From positions 1 to 64,000 of the forward strand of contig NZ_FNOK01000032.1 in NCBI RefSeq assembly GCF_900106995.1: a stretch of DNA of 64,000 nt, given 5' to 3'. A model generated the notes under the pieces. The model had not been told where the DNA came from. It did not search any database and saw nothing but the letters and a program-made list of their open reading frames with translations. The stretch comes from Saccharopolyspora shandongensis. GTDB lineage: Bacteria > Actinomycetota > Actinomycetes > Mycobacteriales > Pseudonocardiaceae. A program made the translations under genes and the position numbers. Shown here in pieces: positions 1 through 8,214 of the stretch. Position 1 is the first letter of the stretch. Every line of letters begins with the position of its first letter.

Positions 1-221
1 GTATTGGACATACATCAGGAGGGGCACCCACAGACCAGGGAGCCTCTGAGGTTCCGCTACCCGCACCGCCACGCAAACTGAGGTTGGAAAAACCTCATTG
101 AAATTGCGGAGGCCGGCGAACGTCGCTGAGGTGTCCGCGCAACCGGCGGGCATGCCTTGCATGGGCTGCCTCAGCACTCCCGGCAGCCCGGCGACACCAC
201 GCCTCGGCTCCGGATAGCAGA
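1..221. other. gene-free left edge
   Basis: No credible coding frame is seen here. A small hairpin lies at 79-97 (TGAGGTT, loop GGAAA, AACCTCA). The heptamer CTGAGGT occurs three times in about 90 bp (near 45, 78 and 128). The function is unknown; it may be the end or promoter of a gene outside the window. Confidence 0.4.
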
Positions 222-254
222 ACCGCACCCGCCCGGAGGCCGGGCGGGTGCGGT
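222..254 (-). terminator. hairpin terminator
   Basis: A 14-bp perfect GC-rich stem (222-235 pairs with 241-254) with a 5-nt loop lies 13 bp beyond the stop of the small secreted protein gene. There is no U-tract, as is common for actinomycete terminators. Confidence 0.6.
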
Positions 255-266
255 CGGCTGCGACGA

Positions 267-608
267 TCAGCGCGAGAAGGTCACGGAACGCACCGCGACG
301 TCGCGCGGGGCCTGCTGCCCCGGCCGCAGGACGTAGTAGTACACGTTGCTGGAGCAGTTCTCGTCCAGGAAGACGATCGCCGTTGCGTCGGTGTTGTTGC
401 GCACCCCGTAGGCCGGGGCCGCCGGGTTCGGCAGGTCGAGCCGGTGGCAGAACCGCCCGGCCGGGTCCAGGAGCGCGCGCTGGTGGTACGCGTTGGTCCC
501 CTCGACCCAGTAGCTGAATTCGCCGTCCGCCGCGAGCGCAGAACCGGGCAGCGACAGCAGCAGACCGGCCGCACCGAGTGCGGCGGCGAAAGTTGCGCGT
601 AGACGCAT
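267..608 (-). CDS. small secreted protein, unknown function
   Basis: A 113-aa protein. The ATG at 608 is chosen because an AAAGGGA ribosome site sits just upstream and a clean signal peptide follows (MRLRAT, then a hydrophobic run ending ALA-ADG near residue 25). The mature part is about 88 residues, with two cysteines (in GRFCHRL and DENCSS) that could form one disulfide. It resembles in style the small secreted beta-rich proteins common in Pseudonocardiaceae, but no family is recognised. It follows egtD by about 120 bp in the same direction and may have its own promoter. No enzymatic motif is visible. Confidence 0.7.
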   Translation of the reverse strand: MRLRATFAAALGAAGLLLSLPGSALAADGEFSYWVEGTNAYHQRALLDPAGRFCHRLDLPNPAAPAYGVRNNTDATAIVFLDENCSSNVYYYVLRPGQQAPRDVAVRSVTFSR

Positions 609-728
609 CGAAACCGTCCCTTTCTGGGAAAATCGGACGCTGACACCGCAATCCTCTTGGTCCCGCCCGCACGCGCCACCGTGATCACCCGCCGGTGGGG
701 TGATCACCGCCCAATTCACTGATCGGCT

Positions 729-1700
729 CTACCTCGCCACGGCCAGCGACAGCGCGAAGTCCTCGGCGTCGTCCAGCCACCAGTGGCGCAGTTCGAAGCC
801 GGCCACCGCCAGCTCGTCGCGGACCCGGTCGTGCCGGAACTTCGCCGAGATCTCGGTGCGGATCTCCTCGCCCTCGGCGAAGTCCACGCCCAGCCCCAGC
901 TCCGGCAGCCGGACATGCATCGGCCGGTCGGCCCGCAGCCGCATCTCGATCCACTCCTGCTCGGCGTTCCACCGCGCCACGTGCCGGAACCGCTCGGGTG
1001 CGAAGTCGGCACCGAGTTCCCGGTTGAGCACCCGCAGCACGTTGCGGTTGAACTCCGCGGTCACGCCCCGCGCGTCGTCGTAGGCGCGCACCAGCCGCCC
1101 GGGATCCTTCACCAGGTCGGTGCCCAGCAGCAGCCACTCGCCCGGCCGCAGCGCCGCGCGCACCGCGGCGAAGAAGCCCGCGCGCTCGGCCGGCAGCAGG
1201 TTCCCGATCGTGCCGCCCAGGAAGGCGACCAGCCGGCCCGCCCCCGCGTCCAGTGCGGACAGGCCGCTGGTGAAGTCGTCGACGACACCGTGCACCCGGA
1301 GCTCCGGGTAGTCCAGCGCGATGGACTCCACGGCGGCGCGCAGCGCCGAGCCGGACACGTCCAGCGGCACGAACCGCTCCAGCGTGTCGGTCTTGCGCAG
1401 CGCGTCCAGCAGCAGCCTCGTCTTCTCCGATGACCCGGACCCGAGCTCGACCAGGGTGGCCGCGCCGGTGACCTCGGCGATCTCCAGCGCGCGCCGCTGC
1501 AGGATCTGCTGCTCGGCGCGGGTCTGGTAGTACTCCGGCAGGGTCGTGATCCGCTCGAAGAGGTCGCTGCCGGTCGCGTCGTAGAACCACTTGGGCGACA
1601 ACCACTTCGGGCTGTCGGTCAGTCCATCCCGGGCATCGTTGCGCAGCGCCCGGGCCGCGTCTTCCTCGGTGAATCGGACGAGAAGTTCCGGCTCGCTCAT
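729..1700 (-). CDS. egtD: L-histidine N-alpha-methyltransferase EgtD
   Basis: EgtD trimethylates L-histidine to hercynine with S-adenosylmethionine, the first step of ergothioneine synthesis in the cytoplasm. The 323-aa protein matches the family length. It has the DUF2260-type N-terminus (WLSPKWFYDATGSDLFE) and the SAM-binding motif ELGSGSSEKT near residue 85. LGGTIGN near residue 160 and a C-terminal WWLDDAEDFAL segment complete it. The ATG at 1700 overlaps the egtC stop as ATGA, so the two are translationally coupled. It is the last gene of the egtABCD operon. Confidence 0.95.
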   Translation of the reverse strand: MSEPELLVRFTEEDAARALRNDARDGLTDSPKWLSPKWFYDATGSDLFERITTLPEYYQTRAEQQILQRRALEIAEVTGAATLVELGSGSSEKTRLLLDALRKTDTLERFVPLDVSGSALRAAVESIALDYPELRVHGVVDDFTSGLSALDAGAGRLVAFLGGTIGNLLPAERAGFFAAVRAALRPGEWLLLGTDLVKDPGRLVRAYDDARGVTAEFNRNVLRVLNRELGADFAPERFRHVARWNAEQEWIEMRLRADRPMHVRLPELGLGVDFAEGEEIRTEISAKFRHDRVRDELAVAGFELRHWWLDDAEDFALSLAVAR

Positions 1701-2458
1701 CGCTCCCCCATCGACAACTCCGACAACGACGTCACCCGCGCATCCGCGGTGTCCGCGACGAGCAGGCACCGGTCCGGGACCTCCACCCACCCGGCCGCCG
1801 GGCCGAACGGCTCCGACGCCACCGCCACCGACGTCTCCGTCCGGCGCACCCACAGCGCGTGCGTCCAGGTGGTGGCGATCAGCCTGGCGCCGTCGGAAAG
1901 CAGCAGGTTCAGTCGCGAATCCGGGGCGGCGGCGACGACCTCGCACACCAGATCCCGCACCGCCTGGTCCGGCTCCTCGCCGCCTGCCAGCCGCTGCCGC
2001 AGCAGCGCCCACAGCAGCGCCGAGTCGGTGGCCGCCTCCAGCGTCAGCAGGTCGACGACCTCCAGCCGGGTCGCGAGCTTCGCCAGCGAATCCGGCCAGC
2101 CGGTGATCCGGCCGTTGTGGCTGAACAGCCAGGTGTCATCGGTGAACGGCGCGCACGCGCCCGGCGTCACCGGCATGCCGACGGTCGCCGAGCGGACCGC
2201 CGCGACCACCGCGCCGCTGCGCACGTCCGCGGCCGTCTGCCGGAACGATTCGTCCGTCCACATCGGAACGGCGGCCCGGTAGCGGGCCACCGCGCCGTCC
2301 GGCCGGTACCAGCCGACGCCGAAGCCGTCGGCGTTGATCGTGCCGCCGCCGCGCATGTCGTTGGGCGCCCACGTCTGCTCCAGCAGCGAATGGGCCGGTT
2401 CGAGCAGCAGTTCCGCCAGCGACACGGCTGGCCCCAGGTATCCCACGTGCCGGCACAT
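1697..2458 (-). CDS. egtC: gamma-glutamyl-hercynylcysteine sulfoxide amidohydrolase EgtC
   Basis: A class II (Ntn-type) glutamine amidotransferase of 253 aa that removes the glutamate from gamma-glutamyl-hercynylcysteine sulfoxide. The nucleophile is Cys2 (MCRHVGYLG), exposed after Met removal. NADGFGVGWY near residue 43 and LFSHNGRI near 112 are the family's substrate-loop motifs. It lies 3 bp after egtB and overlaps egtD. The neighbourhood fixes the substrate, since the fold alone would not. Confidence 0.94.
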   Translation of the reverse strand: MCRHVGYLGPAVSLAELLLEPAHSLLEQTWAPNDMRGGGTINADGFGVGWYRPDGAVARYRAAVPMWTDESFRQTAADVRSGAVVAAVRSATVGMPVTPGACAPFTDDTWLFSHNGRITGWPDSLAKLATRLEVVDLLTLEAATDSALLWALLRQRLAGGEEPDQAVRDLVCEVVAAAPDSRLNLLLSDGARLIATTWTHALWVRRTETSVAVASEPFGPAAGWVEVPDRCLLVADTADARVTSLSELSMGER

Positions 2459-2461
2459 CGG

Positions 2462-3799
2462 TCAGTCGCGCTCCCCGCGTCGGGGCGTCCGGGCGCACCT
2501 GAAGCCGGCGAAGATCTGCCGCCGGATGGGGTAGTCCCAGTTCCGGAACGTGCCGCGGCACGCGGCGGCGTCGGTGCCGAACGAGCCGCCGCGCAGCACC
2601 TTGTAGTCGGCCCCGAAGAACACCTCGGAGTACTCCCGGTACGGGAACGCCGAGAACCCCGGGTACGGCAGGAAGTCCGTCGACGTCCACTCCCAGACGT
2701 CGCCGATGAGCTGCCGCGCGCCGCACGGCGCCGCCCCGTCCGGATACGCCCCGGCGGGCGCCGGTTGCAGGTGCCGCTGTCCCAGGTTGGCGTGCCCGGG
2801 ACGTGGGTCGGCGTCGCCCCACGGGTACCGCCGGGACCGGCCGCTCGCGGGGTCGAACCGCGCGGCCTTCTCCCACTCGGCCTCGGTGGGCAGCCGCTTC
2901 CCCGCCCACGCCGCGTACGCCTCGGCCTCGTGGAAGCTGACGTGCACCACCGGCTCCTCCGCCGGCACCGGCTCGACGTGGCCGAACCGGCGGCGCAGCC
3001 AGCGGTCGCCCTCCAGCCACCAGAACCGCGGCGCCCGCAGGCCGGCCTGCTGCCGGCGTGCCCAACCCGCGTCGCTCCACCAGCGCGGGTCGTCGTAGCC
3101 GCCGGCGTCGATGAACGCCAGGTACGCGCCGTTGGTGACCGGGGTGCTGTCGAGGTAGAAGTCGTCGACGTGGACCTGGTGCGCCGGTCGTTCGTTGTCC
3201 AGCGCCCAGGGTTCCGCGGAGGTGCCCATGGTGAACGGCCCGCCGGGCACGAACACCTCGGGCGGCAGCACGTCCACATCGGACGGTGGCGGCCCGGCGG
3301 CGAGGGCCGGCGGCCCGTCCCGCAACTGGTGGGTGGCCAGCATCGTCTCGTCGTGCTGCTGCTCGTGCTGCACGATCATGCCGAAGGCGAACGCCTGCTG
3401 GACCAGCCGCCGTCCCTCCAGCGGGACGCGGTCGACCAGGTCGAAGACCTTCGAACGCACCGCCGCGACGTACTCGCGCGCCTCGGCCGGCCCCAGCAGC
3501 GGCAGCTGCGGGCGGTCGGCCCTGGCGTGCTGGAACGCGTCGTAGAGGTCGTCGATCTCGGGGCGGATCGCCGGCGCGCCGCCGACGTCGCGCACCAGCC
3601 ACAACTCCTCCTGGCTGCCGATGTGCGCCAGGTCCCAGACCAGCGGCGACATCAGCGGCGAATGCTGCTTCACGAGGTCCTCGTCGTCGACCGAGCCGGT
3701 CAGCTCGGCGCTGCGCTGCCGGCTGCGCGCGAGTTCCGCGGCCACGTGCGCGCGCAGGTCGTCGATCCCCAGATCCACCAGATCTTGCGTGCTTTCCAC
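2462..3799 (-). CDS. egtB: hercynine oxygenase / sulfoxide synthase EgtB
   Basis: A 445-aa non-haem iron enzyme that joins hercynine and gamma-glutamylcysteine with O2 to give the sulfoxide. The N-terminal DinB-like domain supplies the three-histidine iron site: His59 (DLAHIG) and His145/His149 (HEQQHDE). The C-terminal half is a formylglycine-generating-enzyme fold (GGPFTMGTSAEP near 208, RLPTEAEWEKAAR near 305, GDVWEWTST, VLRGGSFGT, GFRCAR). The ATG at 3799 follows a GGAGGTGAC-type site. egtA ends 18 bp upstream. Use of gamma-glutamylcysteine fits the egtA and egtC partners. Confidence 0.95.
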   Translation of the reverse strand: MESTQDLVDLGIDDLRAHVAAELARSRQRSAELTGSVDDEDLVKQHSPLMSPLVWDLAHIGSQEELWLVRDVGGAPAIRPEIDDLYDAFQHARADRPQLPLLGPAEAREYVAAVRSKVFDLVDRVPLEGRRLVQQAFAFGMIVQHEQQHDETMLATHQLRDGPPALAAGPPPSDVDVLPPEVFVPGGPFTMGTSAEPWALDNERPAHQVHVDDFYLDSTPVTNGAYLAFIDAGGYDDPRWWSDAGWARRQQAGLRAPRFWWLEGDRWLRRRFGHVEPVPAEEPVVHVSFHEAEAYAAWAGKRLPTEAEWEKAARFDPASGRSRRYPWGDADPRPGHANLGQRHLQPAPAGAYPDGAAPCGARQLIGDVWEWTSTDFLPYPGFSAFPYREYSEVFFGADYKVLRGGSFGTDAAACRGTFRNWDYPIRRQIFAGFRCARTPRRGERD

Positions 3800-3817
3800 C
3801 GGTCACCTCCGGTTTCG

Positions 3818-5050
3818 TCAGCGGTCGGCGGGCGCGGCGAGCCGCCGCGCCACGAAGTCGGCCAGCCGTCCGGCCAGTCCCGCCGGGCCGTCCGGCTCCT
3901 CCTCCAGGCGCCGGCACGCCAGCTCGAACACGTCGCGGGCACTGCGCGCCAACGCCGGATCCAGCAGCCCGTGCCGCGCGGCCTGCACCCACCGGCCGAC
4001 CGCCGGGGACGTCATCGCCAGCACCTCATCCACAGTGGATTCCTCGCGGAACAGCGCGATCAGCGCGCCCGCGGGCAGCATCCAGTCCTGGCCGGGCTGC
4101 GTGTCGAGGTAGCGGACCTCGAAGTAGCCGCGCGGCCGGACCGGCGGGAACACCGTGGACAGGTGGTAGTCGAGGTCGTCGCGGGTGGGCGGATGCGGCA
4201 GCGCGCCGTGGATCCACTCCGCGAAGCTGATGCCGCTGGGCGCCGTCCAGTCCCCGCCGTCGCGGCGCAGGCACACGATCGCGGTGTCGAGCACCCGCTT
4301 GGCCCAGCTGGCCGCCGGGTCGACGGTGATCGAGCCGGGCCGGGTGCGCGGCGGATCGGTGCGCAGCAGCGCGCGGGTGCGGGTGGACACCCAGCCGGTG
4401 CGCTCGCCGAACAGCATCGGCGAGTTCGCGAACGTCGCCATCATCACCGGCCCCAGCGCGTGCAGCGCCGCCCAGCGGGCGGCCACCCGGTCCGGTTCGC
4501 CGGCGTCGAGGCAGACCTGCACGCCGGCGGTGCTGCACATCATCAACCGGCCGTCCAGGCCGATGCGATCGAAGGCGGTTTCCATCGCGGCGTAGCGCGG
4601 CACCCGCAGGATCCGGTTCGGATATCGCCACGGATCGGTGCCCTGGTCGCCGAGCACCAGGCCGGCGGCGCGCAGCCGCCGCTCGACGTACTCGGCGTCG
4701 GCGGCGACGACGCTGAACAGCGACCGCATGGACGTGGTGGGAAGACTGGAGATCTCGACCTGGCCGCCGGGTTCGACGGTGAGCACCGAGCCGTTGGGCA
4801 GTTCGCGGTTCGGGCTGTCCGGGACTAGGGAGCGTGGAGCGTGCGGGCCGAGCGCGGCGATCAGCGTCGCGGCGTCGAGCGTTCGGCCCGGATCGTCGGA
4901 GTGGTGCACGGTCCATTCGAGCTCGATGCCCAGCAATCGCGGCGGACCGTGCTTGAAGCACACCGACGCGACGTAGGCCTCGGCCTCGGCCCTGGTGCGG
5001 ACCCGGGAGGCCGGGAAGTCGGCGGCTGCGGGGTCGGTCGTAGTGGGCAA
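3818..5050 (-). CDS. egtA: glutamate-cysteine ligase EgtA
   Basis: A GCS2-family ligase that makes gamma-glutamylcysteine for EgtB with ATP. The start is uncertain. A TTG at 5050 has an AGGGGG ribosome site 8 nt upstream (410 aa); a GTG at 5059 would overlap that site. Visible features are GIELEWTVH (metal/ATP-binding region), PGGQVEISS, MCSTAGVQVCLDAG and a C-terminal FEVRYLDTQPGQDW stretch, all typical of the EgtA branch. It is the first gene of the operon, and no egtE-type C-S lyase follows. The divergent neighbour is the TetR gene at 5319. Confidence 0.9.
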   Translation of the reverse strand: MPTTTDPAAADFPASRVRTRAEAEAYVASVCFKHGPPRLLGIELEWTVHHSDDPGRTLDAATLIAALGPHAPRSLVPDSPNRELPNGSVLTVEPGGQVEISSLPTTSMRSLFSVVAADAEYVERRLRAAGLVLGDQGTDPWRYPNRILRVPRYAAMETAFDRIGLDGRLMMCSTAGVQVCLDAGEPDRVAARWAALHALGPVMMATFANSPMLFGERTGWVSTRTRALLRTDPPRTRPGSITVDPAASWAKRVLDTAIVCLRRDGGDWTAPSGISFAEWIHGALPHPPTRDDLDYHLSTVFPPVRPRGYFEVRYLDTQPGQDWMLPAGALIALFREESTVDEVLAMTSPAVGRWVQAARHGLLDPALARSARDVFELACRRLEEEPDGPAGLAGRLADFVARRLAAPADR

Positions 5051-5318
5051 TTTGATCACCCCCTGTAATTGGCCGGTTACCGACGCTACCGCTCCCCCCT
5101 GACGCCCGCGACCCTTGTTCTTGATCCGGAGAACTGGTACTAGCGGACGGGAAACCCGTTTCCTCGCCCGCTTTTCCCGGATCTGTACCGCCGCGCGCGG
5201 TAACGCTTCCGGCGGCCCAGGCGACCATATGAGCGGAGGTCGCCCATCGGGTGGGACATGCGCAGCAAAACGTACGTACGGATTGCAATGTGGCGGCCGC
5301 ACCTGGGACGATCAGAGC
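5051..5318. promoter_or_regulatory. egtA / acnR-like divergent promoter region
   Basis: This 268-bp spacer must hold the promoters of egtA and of the TetR gene. At 5271-5280 there is a perfect 10-bp palindrome, CGTACGTACG, containing two GTAC half-sites. Known AcnR operators contain GTAC half-sites, so this is a candidate autoregulatory site. No further element is clear. Confidence 0.35.
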
Positions 5319-5912
5319 ATGCCTCGGGTCAGCCAAGACCACCTCGACGCCCGGCGCCGTCAGATCCTCGACGGCTCCCGGTCGTGCTTCGCGCGCTTCG
5401 GCTACGAAGGCGCTACCGTGCGGCGGCTGGAAGAAGCGACCGGCTTGTCCCGGGGTGCCATCTTCCACCACTTCAAGGACAAGGAGTCGCTGTTCCTCGC
5501 CCTGGCCGAGGACGACGCGACGCGGATGGCCGACGTGGTGGCCGAGCAGGGCCTGGTGCAGGTGATGCGCGACCTGCTCGCCGAGCCCGCCGGCGGCACC
5601 AGCAGCGCGCCCGGCGCGGAGTGGCTGGGCACTCGCCTGGAGGTGTCGCGCCGGCTGCGCACGGACGAGGAGTTCCGGGCGCGCTGGGCGCAGCGCTCCG
5701 AGCAGCTGACCGCCGCCACCCGCGCCCGGCTGAAGTGGCAGCGCGACGCCGGGAACCTCCGCGACGACGTCGACGTCGACGTGCTGACCGCCTACCTGGA
5801 ACTGGTGCTGGAGGGACTCGTGTCCCACCTGGCGATGGGCCTGCCCGCGGCACACCTCCCCGCGGTGCTGGACGTCGTCGAGGAGAGCGTCCGCCGCCAC
5901 CGCGGCAGCTGA
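5319..5912 (+). CDS. acnR: TetR-family repressor, AcnR-like
   Basis: A 197-aa TetR regulator. The N-terminal helix-turn-helix (RRRQILDGSRSCFARFGYEGATVRRLEEATGLSRGAIFHHFKDKESLFLALA, quoted in part as RLEEATGLSRGAIFHHF) and the C-terminal pattern closely follow the aconitase repressor AcnR/Rv1474 as remembered. AcnR represses aconitase in response to iron and citrate in corynebacteria. Here no aconitase gene is adjacent; the neighbours are egtA and a FUSC protein, so the target is presumably in trans. The ATG at 5319 is used because upstream in-frame codons do not resemble the family. The assignment is by remembered similarity, not by a search. Confidence 0.7.
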   Translation: MPRVSQDHLDARRRQILDGSRSCFARFGYEGATVRRLEEATGLSRGAIFHHFKDKESLFLALAEDDATRMADVVAEQGLVQVMRDLLAEPAGGTSSAPGAEWLGTRLEVSRRLRTDEEFRARWAQRSEQLTAATRARLKWQRDAGNLRDDVDVDVLTAYLELVLEGLVSHLAMGLPAAHLPAVLDVVEESVRRHRGS

Positions 5913-6009
5913 CCTGCACGACCCGTCCGGGTAATCTCGCTACCGCGAACGGCCGAGTCTCGGCAGGACCATCAGGGCTCGGCGCACACCCAGAAGGAGC
6001 GCGCGGCGC

Positions 6010-8097
6010 ATGTGGAGCGAGTGGTGGAACCGCTTCCTCGCCTCAGACCCGGCGCTGCGCCGCCTGCGCACCGCGGCCCGGGTGACGCTGTCGGTCGCGC
6101 TCTCGCTCGTGGTGGTGCTGCCGCTGCTGGCGTGGTGGGGGCAGCCGCTGCCGCTGGCCATGCTGGCCGCGGTGGTGGCGATCAACTCCTCGCTCGGCAT
6201 CAACGACCCGGACCGGCGGCAGCAGAAGATCACCAACCTGCTGATGCCGCTGCCCGCGGTGCTCGCGCTGCTGCTGTCGATCCTGACCTCGCCGTGGCCG
6301 CTGCCGCACAGCCTGCTGTTCCTGGTGGTGATCTTCACCGCCACCTACGTCCGCCGGTTCGGGCCGCGGTTCTTCCCGCTGGGGATGGTCGCGTTCATGG
6401 GCTACTTCTTCGCGATGTTCCTGCGCCCCCAGCTGCCGCAGCTGCCCGCGCTGATCGCGGCGGCGGTGGTCGGAGCGCTGACCGCGTTCGCGATGCGGTT
6501 CCTCGTGCTGCGAGACGATCCGGAAGGCGTGCTCGAACGCGGCCGCCACACGCTGCGGGCCCAGGTGCACGGGCTCCTGCACGCGGTACGCGACGTCGCC
6601 GAGCACCCTGATTCGACGCAGCGGCGACGCGAACTGCACAACCGCTCGGTGCGGCTCAACGAGACCTCGCTGATGCTGGAGAACACCGTCGGTCAGCTCG
6701 ACGACCTCGACGAGGCCGGCCGCGAGCTGCTCCGGCAGCGCATCCTCGACGTCGAACTCGCGGCCGAGAACCTGCTCACCCCGCTGATGCGGCTCGTCGA
6801 CCACCCCAGCGGCGGCGCCACCGTGCCGCACGCGATCACCGCGCTGCTCGCGGTGCTCAACACCGAGCCTCGGGAGATCCGGGAGGCCACGCGGCTGGTC
6901 GCCGAGGGGATCGAGCAGCAGGGTTCGGTGGAGATCGCGATGGCGGTGCGACGGCTCGGCGCCGGGCTCGCGGAGCTGGCCGACGCGACCGGCGAACTCG
7001 GCGGCGAACGCCGGGAGGAGGCGGCGCCGGAGCCGGTCGGCGAACCGGAACCGGCCGAGGACGACGAGACCGGGTTGCGGCGGCCCGAGCTGCGGACGGC
7101 GATCCAGGTGACCTGCGCGACCGGGCTGGCGATCATGCTGGGCCAGCTGGTCTCGCCGAACCGGTGGTACTGGGCGGTGATCACCGCGTTCGTCGTGTTC
7201 ATCAGCACCAACAGCCGCGGCGAGCTGCTGGTGCGGGCGTGGCAGCGCACCGCGGGCACCATGCTCGGCGTGGTCGCGGGCATCCTGGTCGCCGCGCAGA
7301 TCGCCGGCAACACCCCCGCCGAGATCGCCATGATCCTGACCTGCGTGTTCCTGGGCTTCTACTTCGCCGGCTACTCCTACGCGGTGATGACGTTCTTCAT
7401 CACCACCTTGCTCGGCGCGCTCTACGGGATGCTCGGCACCTTCGACGAGGCCGTCCTGGAGACGCGGCTGTGGGAGACCGCGGTCGGCGCGGCGGCGGGC
7501 GTGCTGGCAGCGGTGTTCGTGCTGCCCACCCGCACGCGCTTCCTGGTGCGCACCAACATCCAGGGCTTCCTGCTGACGCTGCGGGACTTCCTGCGCGGCA
7601 CCGGCACCGAGATCAGCGAGCACGGCACGGTCGCCGGCCTGCAGGAGTCGGTGCGCGACCTCGACGACGGGCTGCAGCGGGTGATCACCAGCGCGAAGCC
7701 GCTGACCAGCTACCGGCTGCGCTCCCGGCGCAGCCATGCCCAGCGGTCGGTGGCGATGCTCAGCGGCTGCGCCTACTACGTGCGCAACCTGGCGGTCGCG
7801 CTGTCCTCCACTGTGGACATGGTCGACGAGGACACCCGCAACCGGCTGGCCGAGCTGCTGTGGGCGCTGGCCGACGCGGTGGAGTCGCTGACCGACGAGG
7901 CCCAGGTCAGCTTCGAGGCGGCGATCACCTCGGCGCACCGCACGGCCGACGCGCTGCACGACATCGCCGAATCGCTGACCGACGGCCCCACCTCCCTGCA
8001 CCGCACCATCCGCTGGCTGGACCGCACGACCCAGGTCGTCGAAGACCTGGCCCGCGAACTCCCCGCAGCCGCACCCGAGAAGCAACCCGCCGCCTGA
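6010..8097 (+). CDS. FUSC-family integral membrane protein
   Basis: A 695-aa protein with duplicated membrane blocks. Hydrophobic helices at about 20-175 and 365-520 are each followed by a long polar, helical cytoplasmic region. This is the layout of the FUSC/YccS/aromatic-acid exporter family (AaeB, fusaric acid resistance). An acidic linker (EEAAPEPVGEPEPAEDDE) near 335-350 separates the halves. The ATG follows an AGAAGGAG site. A role in efflux of aromatic acids or other weak acids is plausible from the family only. It is a monocistronic gene with no membrane-fusion partner nearby. Confidence 0.82.
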   Translation: MWSEWWNRFLASDPALRRLRTAARVTLSVALSLVVVLPLLAWWGQPLPLAMLAAVVAINSSLGINDPDRRQQKITNLLMPLPAVLALLLSILTSPWPLPHSLLFLVVIFTATYVRRFGPRFFPLGMVAFMGYFFAMFLRPQLPQLPALIAAAVVGALTAFAMRFLVLRDDPEGVLERGRHTLRAQVHGLLHAVRDVAEHPDSTQRRRELHNRSVRLNETSLMLENTVGQLDDLDEAGRELLRQRILDVELAAENLLTPLMRLVDHPSGGATVPHAITALLAVLNTEPREIREATRLVAEGIEQQGSVEIAMAVRRLGAGLAELADATGELGGERREEAAPEPVGEPEPAEDDETGLRRPELRTAIQVTCATGLAIMLGQLVSPNRWYWAVITAFVVFISTNSRGELLVRAWQRTAGTMLGVVAGILVAAQIAGNTPAEIAMILTCVFLGFYFAGYSYAVMTFFITTLLGALYGMLGTFDEAVLETRLWETAVGAAAGVLAAVFVLPTRTRFLVRTNIQGFLLTLRDFLRGTGTEISEHGTVAGLQESVRDLDDGLQRVITSAKPLTSYRLRSRRSHAQRSVAMLSGCAYYVRNLAVALSSTVDMVDEDTRNRLAELLWALADAVESLTDEAQVSFEAAITSAHRTADALHDIAESLTDGPTSLHRTIRWLDRTTQVVEDLARELPAAAPEKQPAA

Positions 8098-8214
8098 GCT
8101 GCCGGGCAGTCCAGTCGATCCGGATTGGACCGCGCCGCGGCGCGCCTGCTTCGTTACGGTCGTGAGTGAGTTTTCCGGTTCTTACCGGATCAAACGCTCA
8201 CGAAGGATGTCGCA

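Noticed and set aside
1859..4828. A very long plus-strand open frame (989 codons) opposite egtA-egtC
   Set aside because: It is a GC-codon shadow: the minus strand carries four well-conserved enzymes, and the plus-strand product is Arg/Pro/Gln-rich with no domain.
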